Origin: Pseudomonas thivervalensis
GTDB taxonomy: Bacteria; Pseudomonadota; Gammaproteobacteria; Pseudomonadales; Pseudomonadaceae
DNA: 64,000 nt
NCBI RefSeq assembly: GCF_001269655.1
Contig: NZ_LHVE01000017.1
Span: 89,952-153,951 of the forward strand
Reading direction: 5' to 3'
Part shown: positions 33,326-40,548 of the stretch, one piece after another
How the letters are laid out: each line of letters starts with the position of its first letter
Position numbering within the stretch: the first letter of the stretch is position 1
Program-made: the position numbers and the translations under genes
Notes under the pieces: model-generated
What the model was told of the DNA's origin: nothing
Seen by the model: the letters and a program-made list of their open reading frames with translations, nothing else
Databases searched by the model: none

Positions 33326-33751
33326 TCAGCCCTGGCTCGGTTTGCCGGTCACGAGACCGACCTGGGACAGTTCCAGGCGTCGCAACAGGTCCAGCACTTC
33401 AATGACTTTCTGGTACTGCACCGTCGCGTCGCCGCGCACGATCACCGGGAAGTCCGGGCTCTGGGCCTTTTCGATGCGCAGGCGTTCTTCCAGCTCGGCC
33501 AGGGTCACCGGATAGGCATCGAGGAACACCTGCCCGCCGTCATTCACCGAAATCGCCTTGGTCTTGGCTTCGGACAACGACACCGAGGCGCTGGCCTTGG
33601 GCAGGTTGATCTGGATGCCCGACACCTGGGCCGTGGCCGTGAGGATGAACATCACCAGCACCACCATGAGCACATCCACCAACGGCGTGATGTTGATGCT
33701 GTCGACCGCGGCATCATCGTCGTCATCGTGTGAAGCGTTTACGCTAGCCAT
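33326..33751 (-). CDS. exbD: ExbD/TolR-family biopolymer transport protein
   Basis: Proton-channel subunit of 141 residues. The ATG at 33751 has GGGAGTCGCC before it. An acidic N-terminus (NASHDDDDDAAVDSINITPL) leads into the single membrane helix LVDVLMVVLVMFILTA with the essential aspartate D26. The periplasmic domain follows (VSGIQINLPKASA ... VIVRGDATVQYQKVIEVLDL). It corresponds to exbD2 of the P. aeruginosa locus. It forms the proton-motive-force motor with the ExbB fusion encoded ten bases upstream. Confidence 0.93.
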   Translation of the reverse strand: MASVNASHDDDDDAAVDSINITPLVDVLMVVLVMFILTATAQVSGIQINLPKASASVSLSEAKTKAISVNDGGQVFLDAYPVTLAELEERLRIEKAQSPDFPVIVRGDATVQYQKVIEVLDLLRRLELSQVGLVTGKPSQG

Positions 33752-33761
33752 GGCGACTCCC

Positions 33762-35561
33762 TCAGGCCGGTACGGACGATTGGACGTGTTGATTACGGCG
33801 ATGCGCCGCTTCACCGGACTGGCCTTCACCGTGCATCTCCGCCAGGCGGGTGATGAACTCGTCGACGAAGACCCGCATGTCGGCGCTGACTTCTTTGTTG
33901 CGGGTGATCAGGCGGTTGTAGCCAAACAGCGCCGGGATCGCGACGAACAGGCCCATGGCGGTGGCGAGCAAGGCCGCGGCCATGCCAGGGGCGATGGCGT
34001 TGATGTTCACGTCGCCGGCCATGGCCGTGCCGAGGAACACCACCATGATCCCCAGCACGGTACCGAGCAGGCCGATGTACGGACCGCCGGCGATGGCGTT
34101 GGACAGGGTCGAGAGCTTCGAACTCAGCGCCTGGTTCTCGCGGGTGCGCACGCCGTCCATCGAGCAACGGATCGCTTCGATGGTGGCCGCCGACACCGAC
34201 GAGGTGTCGGCGCCCTGCTCACGGCGGGTGCGGATTTCCTTGACGGCCACCAGGTACAAGCGCCACAGCGACGAATGTTGCAGGCGCTGGGCGAGCTCCT
34301 GGTCGTCGGCGAACATTTCCAGGCGCGTGCCAATCCTGGCGAACTGCTCGCGGAAGGCTTCGTTGGCGGCGCCGAGACGGCTGACCATGCGGTTCTTGCG
34401 GATCATGATGATCCACGACTGGAACATCATCAGCACCAGTACCCCAATGATCACCCAAGCGTCGAGCGGCACGGCGTTGAGCAGGAAGCCCAGGCTGCCG
34501 AAACCGAAGCCGGACTGCTCTTCATCGACCCCGTAGGCCACCAGCTTCGATTCGGCGCCCTGGGCATTGGCGTCGGCCAACAGCAACGGTGCCGGACGGG
34601 CCACCTTGGACAGACGCGCTTCGTCCATCGCACCGCTGAAAGGCGCGAAGGTACCGGCGGCAGCGTCAGCCCCCAAGGCGATTGGCGAATTGAACGCCGG
34701 CATCGCCACGGCGAGGCTCGCGGTTTCACGTCCGTTGACGTACAGCACGACCCGGTCGCCCGAGGCGGTCAACGCCAGGTGCTGCCACTGGCCGGGGTTC
34801 AGCGGCTGGGTCGAGACCGCGCGCTGGTCATTGACCGCTACGAACGGCACACCCTGGTTCACGCCAATCAGCAAGCTGATGGCGGCTTCGCGACGGGCCA
34901 GGATGACTTGCTCGCCACTGGCCTGGTCCTGGCGCAGCCAGGTACTGAAGGTGAACGCCGCGCCGGCACTGTGTTGCAACGACGGGCTGGCGGGCAACAA
35001 CAGTGGCTGGCCGTTGAACTGCACGGCCCGCCCGATCACGCCATCGATGCTGACGCCGACCGCGCCCTGGGCATTGTTGCCGTAGGCCGTGGTGTCCTTG
35101 GGCGGCACGCCGGTGGCGCCGTCGAAGTGGTACAGCGCGGTGTAGTCCGGGTCGAAGGTCAGCTGGCCGCTGCCCGTGGCCGGCGCCTTCTGGTTGCCGT
35201 AATACATCCACAGGTCCTGGCGCTGGCCGCCCTCCACGGTCGGCACGTCGACCCAGATCAGCGCCATGCCCATCAGCGGGTCGAAGCTTTCGATCTGGTG
35301 ATTGAGCACCGTCTTGTCATCGCCGCTGACGAAACGCAGGTCCGAGCCGTCGTCCTTGACGCCGTCGAAGGTGAAGTTGCCGGTGTGCAGGCGCACCAGC
35401 AGCGCGGTGCGGCCCAAGGCTTGGGCGATGGCGGCGCCCTGGGGCGTGGTGTCCACCGAAATCTGTTTGCGATAATGCCAATCGTCCTGCCACCAGGCGT
35501 TGGCGGTCGCCGGAAGCACCAGCCCCAGGCAGATCAACAGGGATAACAATAAGCGTTGCAT
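33762..35561 (-). CDS. exbB: DUF2341-LamG-ExbB fusion proton channel
   Basis: An unusual ExbB/TolQ/MotA-family protein of about 599 residues, more than twice the usual size. From the ATG at 35561 it has a signal peptide (MQRLLLSLLICLGLVLPATA). A periplasmic DUF2341 module follows at about residues 25-135 (WWQDDWHYRKQISVDTT, RQDLWMYYGNQKAP), then a LamG/concanavalin-like jelly roll at about 145-320 (YTALYHFDGATGVPPKD, FTFSTWLRQDQA, MDEARLSKVARPA). A membrane helix near 366-386 and the ExbB pore helices follow (GPYIGLLGTVLGIMVVFLG, INAIAPGMAAALLATAMGLF). The start has CAGGAG eight bases upstream. It is predicted to couple recognition of a periplasmic ligand or cell-wall glycan to the motor. The gene matches exbB2 (PA0693) by position. 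Confidence 0.9.
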   Translation of the reverse strand: MQRLLLSLLICLGLVLPATANAWWQDDWHYRKQISVDTTPQGAAIAQALGRTALLVRLHTGNFTFDGVKDDGSDLRFVSGDDKTVLNHQIESFDPLMGMALIWVDVPTVEGGQRQDLWMYYGNQKAPATGSGQLTFDPDYTALYHFDGATGVPPKDTTAYGNNAQGAVGVSIDGVIGRAVQFNGQPLLLPASPSLQHSAGAAFTFSTWLRQDQASGEQVILARREAAISLLIGVNQGVPFVAVNDQRAVSTQPLNPGQWQHLALTASGDRVVLYVNGRETASLAVAMPAFNSPIALGADAAAGTFAPFSGAMDEARLSKVARPAPLLLADANAQGAESKLVAYGVDEEQSGFGFGSLGFLLNAVPLDAWVIIGVLVLMMFQSWIIMIRKNRMVSRLGAANEAFREQFARIGTRLEMFADDQELAQRLQHSSLWRLYLVAVKEIRTRREQGADTSSVSAATIEAIRCSMDGVRTRENQALSSKLSTLSNAIAGGPYIGLLGTVLGIMVVFLGTAMAGDVNINAIAPGMAAALLATAMGLFVAIPALFGYNRLITRNKEVSADMRVFVDEFITRLAEMHGEGQSGEAAHRRNQHVQSSVPA

Positions 35562-35578
35562 GGACATGACTCCTGGGT

Positions 35579-37183
35579 TCAAAACGTCGCTTGCAGGTTG
35601 AAGTGCAGGCGCGATTCCTGTTTCTCGGTGTTCGGCCCTTCGAGCAGCGGATAACCCCAATCAAGGCTGCCGGACAGCCATTTGCTCAGGCTGGCGCGGG
35701 TGCCGAGACCGACGCTGGCGAGGCTGTAGTCGGCTTCCTGGTCAGGCAGTTCGTCACGCAAATACAGCTGCGCGCCTTCGGCGAAGGCGTAGAAACGCCA
35801 CTCCTGGACGTAGCTGCCGAGGAACTTGGCCAGGGATGGCGTGCGCAGCTCCTGGGACAACAGGTAGCCGTCGTCGCCGGTGCGCTCGGCGGCCAGGTAG
35901 CCGCGCACCGAGGTGGCGCCACCGGCGGAGAATTGCTCGTTGGAAACCAGCGGCCCGGAGGCCAGTTGGAAGGCGGCCTTGGAGGCGGTCTGCCAGTCGT
36001 TGCCGAAGGTGAAGGTGTAATTGCCATCGCCCTTGAGCACCGCGAAGCTGGGGCTGGCGCGATAGCGCTTGTAGTCGAACTCTTCGTCGGAGCTGCCATA
36101 GCCCAGCAGGCTCCGGGTGCCCGCCACCAGGCTAAGGCCTAGGCCCAACTGGCTGTGTTCGGTGTAGCGAAAGCCGTTGTAGGCGAAGGTGAACGGCGCG
36201 TACTTGAGCGGTGCCTTGTCGCTGGCACCGCCCAGGTTCAGCTCTTCCTCGAAGTCCTTGAAATCCACCCCGACCGAAAAGCTGTTGGCCCATGCCCCAC
36301 TGGACGGCAGGCTGTAGATCGCCGACACCCCGTAGGAATGCCCTTTGCCCAACACGTTGCTGCCGCCGACGGTGGCCACGTTGCTGTCGGATTGGTAACC
36401 CGAGAACTGCACACTCCAGCGTTCGCTCAGCGGCGCGGTGTAGGAGCCCGACCAGACCTTGGCGTTTTCGGTGTCCTGGGGCGCGGTGAAAAAAGTCAGC
36501 GAAACGCTGTGGCCCAGTTGCCAGAGGTTGTTGTAGCCCAGGCTGGCGACCGTGCGCAGCTTTTCGGTGTCGGCACTGTAGTCGTTGTTCAGCCCCAGGC
36601 TGGCTTGCCAGGGGTTCTGGTCTTCGACCTGCAAATCCACGTCCATCGTCCCGGGGCGCTGGCCTTCGCGCACCAGCGGCATCACCTGGCGTCCCGGGGT
36701 TTTGTTCAACAGCGCCAGTTCTGCCTGGACCTGGGCGAAGTCGGGGACCTCGCCTTCCTTGAGCGCCGGCACGTCCTCCCGGATTTCAACGGGCGAATAG
36801 TGCTTGGCCCCTACCACGCGCACCCGGCCGATCTTGGTTTCGCTGACCTGCAGGTAGACGATGCCGTCTTCGACTTTCTGCTCCGGCAGCTCGACGAACA
36901 CCGATTGATAACCGCGGGTCTGATAGGCTTTTTGCAGGGCTTCCCGGGCGCCTTCGATGTCGCTCAAGGCTTTTTGCGGGCCGAGGAACGGGTACACCGC
37001 TTCCTCGATGGCCCGGGCATCGAGCACGGTGTTGCCGCGCACGAAATACTCGTTCACGTCCACCAGCCGCGTCGGCGCCGTTTCGGCCTCCTGCCCTCCT
37101 TCTGCTGCGAATGCGGACGGCCCCCCGACCGCCAGCAGCAACCAGCCCCACAGCGCCGGCCGCGATTTGAAAAAATGCTCCAC
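35579..37183 (-). CDS. pdtB: TpsB outer-membrane transporter (ShlB/FhaC family, PdtB-like)
   Basis: Outer-membrane two-partner-secretion pore. The GTG at 37183 with AGGGGGTG upstream gives 535 residues beginning with a signal peptide (LWGWLLLAVGGPSAFA); a TTG ten codons earlier is possible. Two POTRA domains lie at about residues 40-190 (FVRGNTVLDARAIEEAVYPF; KIGRVRVVGAKHYSPVEIRE). The FhaC-type barrel carries the conserved VRGY loop motif (GGATSVRGYLAAERTGDDGY) and ends in phenylalanine. Normally a TpsA exoprotein gene is adjacent, but none is present in the window. It is homologous by context to pdtB (PA0692). Confidence 0.9.
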   Translation of the reverse strand: MEHFFKSRPALWGWLLLAVGGPSAFAAEGGQEAETAPTRLVDVNEYFVRGNTVLDARAIEEAVYPFLGPQKALSDIEGAREALQKAYQTRGYQSVFVELPEQKVEDGIVYLQVSETKIGRVRVVGAKHYSPVEIREDVPALKEGEVPDFAQVQAELALLNKTPGRQVMPLVREGQRPGTMDVDLQVEDQNPWQASLGLNNDYSADTEKLRTVASLGYNNLWQLGHSVSLTFFTAPQDTENAKVWSGSYTAPLSERWSVQFSGYQSDSNVATVGGSNVLGKGHSYGVSAIYSLPSSGAWANSFSVGVDFKDFEEELNLGGASDKAPLKYAPFTFAYNGFRYTEHSQLGLGLSLVAGTRSLLGYGSSDEEFDYKRYRASPSFAVLKGDGNYTFTFGNDWQTASKAAFQLASGPLVSNEQFSAGGATSVRGYLAAERTGDDGYLLSQELRTPSLAKFLGSYVQEWRFYAFAEGAQLYLRDELPDQEADYSLASVGLGTRASLSKWLSGSLDWGYPLLEGPNTEKQESRLHFNLQATF

Positions 37184-37209
37184 ACCACCCCCTGAATTCA
37201 AAGTACGGC

Positions 37210-37821
37210 TCAATTGCTTATGGTCGATGTCGTGGCGTGCCGGGCCAGCCAGGTGTGCAGCAGCGCGAAGTTCAAGGAGAACTCCGGCATTTGCAGCAAG
37301 GCGCCACAGAACACTTCACCGATGATTTTCTGGATGAGCCGCACCGCCCGTGCATCGCCCAGCAGCGTGGCGAGGTCTTTGCTCAGGACGTTGAAACTCC
37401 AGACCTTCTGGTTCAGGTCCAGGCCGACGAACCAGCGGAACAGCAGGTTGTAATTGAGTTGTTCGTAGAGTTGCTGCTCGCTGGGCACCGAATAGAGCAG
37501 TTGCAGAAGGAGGATGTGCATGGCGGTTTGCGGTGCGATCAACATTTGGGCACCGGCGTTGAGGCCCTGCAGCACATCGCGATGGTCATCCAGCAGGTCG
37601 TCGATCTGCGGACGCAGCAAAACCAGTGAATGGCCTTGCGGAATGTAGCTGGACACTTCCTTGAGCGCGCCCTGCCAGTCATCCTGGGAAACGATCCAGA
37701 CCCACGGCGCGCCGTAGCGATACACCGAGACCGGTTGCTTGCGCGCCGCCTCGACGATCTTCGACAGCCGCTGGTCAAGCTCCTGCATGCCCACTTTCGA
37801 ATAACGTTCCATAGTCCCCAT
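37210..37821 (-). CDS. phdA: PhdA-like protein: Phd/YefM-like N-terminus plus transposase N-terminal-like domain
   Basis: A 203-residue soluble protein. The start MGTMERYSKVG at 37821 follows GGAGTGAGGCG. Residues about 5-45 (YSKVGMQELDQRLSKIVEAA, QPVSVYRYGAPWVWIVSQDD) resemble the Phd/YefM antitoxin DNA-binding fold. The second half (LLYSVPSEQQLYEQLNYNLL then FRWFVGLDLNQKVWSFNVLS) clearly resembles the N-terminal DUF772 domain of IS5/IS1182-type transposases, without any DDE catalytic domain. No toxin gene accompanies it. It is the first gene of the operon and matches phdA (PA0691, prevent-host-death protein A, linked to biofilm DNA release) by recalled context. Confidence 0.82.
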   Translation of the reverse strand: MGTMERYSKVGMQELDQRLSKIVEAARKQPVSVYRYGAPWVWIVSQDDWQGALKEVSSYIPQGHSLVLLRPQIDDLLDDHRDVLQGLNAGAQMLIAPQTAMHILLLQLLYSVPSEQQLYEQLNYNLLFRWFVGLDLNQKVWSFNVLSKDLATLLGDARAVRLIQKIIGEVFCGALLQMPEFSLNFALLHTWLARHATTSTISN

Positions 37822-37959
37822 CGCCTCACTCCCGGCTTCGCGCCCCGGCTCCAAACGACCTGAAAGGTCCCCTCGAACACGTCACACAGGCATGACGGGA
37901 ATGGCGATGTGCTACCGAACTTTTGTCATGAAAGCTTCATTTTTGAAGGTATGGAGGAA

Positions 37960-38755
37960 GGGAGATTTTGTGGGAGCGAGCTTGCTCGCGATGGCGGTGG
38001 GTCAGTTGGCGGTGATGTCGGCTGGGAGACCGTTATCGCGAGCAAGCTCAGCTCCCACAGGGGACTCGGGTGTTTCCAGACCTGATGCCGAGCATTCAAC
38101 CCCGTGGCGAGGGAGCTTGCTCCCGCTGGGGCGCGGAGCGGCCCCAATAAGCTGCATGCGATCTGCCTGACGCTACGCGGTGCTTGGTTCTGGGGCTGCT
38201 GCGCAGCCCAGCGGGAGCAAGCTCCCTCGCCACAAAGGCAGTGGCGGTGGGTCTGATTGCATTGATGTTGGATGTGTCGGCCTCATCGCGAGCAGGCTCG
38301 CTCCCACAGGGGGGCTCGGGTGGATACAGGGTTTGTATCCACCACCAATCCCAGTGTGGGAGATTTTGTGGGAGCGAGCTTGCTCGCGATGGCGGTGGGT
38401 CAGTTGGCGGTGATGTCGGCTGGGAGACCGTTATCGCGAGCAAGCTCAGCTCCCACAGGGGACTCGGGTGTTTCCAGACCTGATGCCGAGCATTCAACCC
38501 CGTGGCGAGGGAGCTTGCTCCCGCTGGGGCGCGGAGCGGCCCCAATAAGCTGCATGCGATCTGCCTGACGCTACGCGGTGCTTGGTTCTGGGGCTGCTGC
38601 GCAGCCCAGCGGGAGCAAGCTCCCTCGCCACAAAGGCAGTGGCGGTGGGTCTGATTGCATTGATGTTGGATGTGTCGGCCTCATCGCGAGCAGGCTCGCT
38701 CCCACAGGGGGGCTCGGGTGGATACAGGGTTTGTATCCACCACCAATCCCGGTGT
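37960..38755. repeat. Perfect 398-bp tandem duplication containing REP elements
   Basis: Bases 37960-38357 are repeated head to tail at 38358-38755 with no difference I can find except the final A/G at 38353/38751. Each unit carries a GGGAGCGAG-family pair, a GTGGCGAGGGAGC-family long hairpin (first arms at 38102 and 38500) and a further GGGAGCGAG element. No gene lies in 37822-38800, and the region between the two operons is filled by these repeats. Confidence 0.95.
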
Positions 38756-38800
38756 GGGAGCGAGCTTGCTCGCGACGAGGCCTTCAGCTTCGGCGTGCCT

Positions 38801-39598
38801 TTATTGGTGTTGCACCTGCACCATCGAGCTTACCTGCACCCGCGCCTGCATCTGTTCCGCCCCGCCGCCCCGGCGCATGCCGCGGACCGGGCAGGCGTCG
38901 AGGTAGTCCAGGCCGACCGCCAGTTTCAGGTGGCGGTCTGGAAGGGTCAGGCGGTTGGTCACGTCGAAACTGTACCAGCCATCGTCCAGCCAGGCTTCCG
39001 CCCAGGCGTGGCTCGCCAGGTGGCTTTCGTCCTCGGTGCACAGGTAACCGGAAACATAGCGCGCGGGAATGCCCAGGCTGCGCGCGCAGGCCAGGAATGC
39101 GTGGGTATGGTCCTGGCAAACCCCCGTTCCACCGGCAAACGCCTCGGCGGCGGTGCTGTTGACCGCCGTGGTGCCAGGGCTATAGGGCATCCGCGCCGCC
39201 AGGCCGTTCATCAGGTCGGTCAAGGCCGAACGATCGCGTCGTCCTGCGCATTGTTCGACGGCGAAGGCGCTGAGGGTCTCGTCCGCCTCGGTCAGGCGGC
39301 TGGTGCGCAAGAACGGCAGTGGCGACTGGCTGTCCGGTTCCATCGCTATCGACTGATGGATTTCCACCTCGCCATAAGCCGTCAGGACCAGGGCACCGTG
39401 GGGCTCGTCCATGGTCATCACGTGGAGAATGTTGCCATAGGGATCAAGCTGGCTGCGCACCAGTCGCGGCAGCTCCAGATGCCACTCCAGGATGCGCTGG
39501 CGCTGAGTGTCCCGGGGCGTCAGGCGCAGGAACTGAATGCTGGTGCAGACTTCATCGGCATAGCTGTAGGTGGTGTCGTGGCGTATGGACAGTTTCAT
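38801..39598 (-). CDS. Transglutaminase-like cysteine protease-fold protein
   Basis: A 265-residue protein with the bacterial transglutaminase-like fold. The N-terminal beta domain (KLSIRHDTTYSYADEV, RLTPRDTQRQRILEWHL) is followed by the catalytic core with C161 (GGTGVCQDHTHAFLACARSL), H197 (SHAWAEAWLDDGW) and D212 (FDVTNRL), a complete triad. Such proteins are usually proteases or peptide ligases rather than true transglutaminases. The ATG overlaps the alpha-E stop by four bases. It is the third gene of the ATP-grasp operon and probably processes the peptide product of the operon. Confidence 0.92.
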   Translation of the reverse strand: MKLSIRHDTTYSYADEVCTSIQFLRLTPRDTQRQRILEWHLELPRLVRSQLDPYGNILHVMTMDEPHGALVLTAYGEVEIHQSIAMEPDSQSPLPFLRTSRLTEADETLSAFAVEQCAGRRDRSALTDLMNGLAARMPYSPGTTAVNSTAAEAFAGGTGVCQDHTHAFLACARSLGIPARYVSGYLCTEDESHLASHAWAEAWLDDGWYSFDVTNRLTLPDRHLKLAVGLDYLDACPVRGMRRGGGAEQMQARVQVSSMVQVQHQ

Positions 39599-40545
39599 AC
39601 GACCTCCAAATAAGACTCATGGACGGTCTGGCCCAAGTGGCGGATCTGCCCGATCAAGTCGGTCAACCATTGATGCAGGCCCGACGCCAGGATCTCGTCG
39701 ATCCCCGAATAACGCAGGCGCGCATTCAGCTCGGCGGCCAGGCGTTGCGCCGGCCGGCCGTTGTTGCCCGGCAAGCTGGCGAGGATGTGGTCCAGTTCCT
39801 CGATGCAGGCATGCAGCGAGCGCGGGACGTCGGCCCGCAGCAGCAACATCTCGGATACCTGCTCGGCATTGGGCGCGTTGCGATAGATCTCGTTGAACGC
39901 CTCGAACGAAGACAACGCCCTCAACAAGGCACTCCACTGGTAATAACCACGGGCCGAGTTGTCACTGACCTCCTCCGACTCCTCACCGAACATTTCATAG
40001 CGCGCGTCCAGCAGGCGCAGGGTGTTGTCGGCCCGTTCGATAAAGGTCCCCAGGCGAATGAAACAATAGGCATCGTTGCGCATGATGGTGCCCGACGTCG
40101 CGCCCCGGAACAGGTGCGAGCGCTCCTTGACCCATTCGCAGAAGTGACTGATGCCGTAGCGCCCAAGGCCGTTGCTGGCGATGTTGCGCATTTCCAGCCA
40201 GGTGGCGTTGATGTTCTCCCACATGTCGGCGGTGATGCGCCCACGCACGGCATGGGCATTGGTTCGCGCGGCCCTCAGGCAGCTGTAGATACTGCCGGGG
40301 TTGGTTTCGTCCAAGGCAAAGAAATGCAGCATGCGCTCGGTATTGAGCGCGTCATAACGGGCGTTGTAGTCGTCCAGCGTACCGGCCGCCAGCAGCGACA
40401 TCGCTAATTCGGCATGGCCATCGCTGCGCCCGGCCTGGGGCATCAGCGACAGCGAATAGCTGACTTCGAGCATGCGCGCCAGGTTCTCGGCGCGCTCCAG
40501 GTAGCGGGACATCCAATAGAGGTCCGAAGCAGTTCTTGAAAGCAT
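39595..40545 (-). CDS. Alpha-E domain protein
   Basis: A 316-residue all-helical protein of the alpha-E family (MLSRTASDLYWMSRYLERAE start, RADNTLRLLDARYEMFG, LLLRADVPRSLHACIEELDH). The family has conserved acidic and arginine positions and was predicted from genome context (Iyer and colleagues) to act with circularly permuted ATP-grasp enzymes in peptide modification. Its start lies three bases after the ATP-grasp stop and its end overlaps the transglutaminase start. No membrane segment is seen, so it is expected in the cytosol. Confidence 0.92.
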   Translation of the reverse strand: MLSRTASDLYWMSRYLERAENLARMLEVSYSLSLMPQAGRSDGHAELAMSLLAAGTLDDYNARYDALNTERMLHFFALDETNPGSIYSCLRAARTNAHAVRGRITADMWENINATWLEMRNIASNGLGRYGISHFCEWVKERSHLFRGATSGTIMRNDAYCFIRLGTFIERADNTLRLLDARYEMFGEESEEVSDNSARGYYQWSALLRALSSFEAFNEIYRNAPNAEQVSEMLLLRADVPRSLHACIEELDHILASLPGNNGRPAQRLAAELNARLRYSGIDEILASGLHQWLTDLIGQIRHLGQTVHESYLEVV

Positions 40546-40548
40546 GTC

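Noticed and set aside
37210..37821. Insertion sequence fragment at the transposase-like gene.
   Set aside because: There are no terminal inverted repeats, no catalytic domain, an intact frame with a good ribosome site, and tight linkage to the downstream operon.
37210..37821. Toxin-antitoxin module based on the Phd-like N-terminus.
   Set aside because: No Doc, RelE or other toxin gene lies next to it; both neighbours are repeat DNA and a TpsB gene.
37960..38755. CRISPR-like repetition.
   Set aside because: The repeat units are 398 bases long, in only two copies, without short direct repeats and spacers or cas genes. They are REP-type elements.
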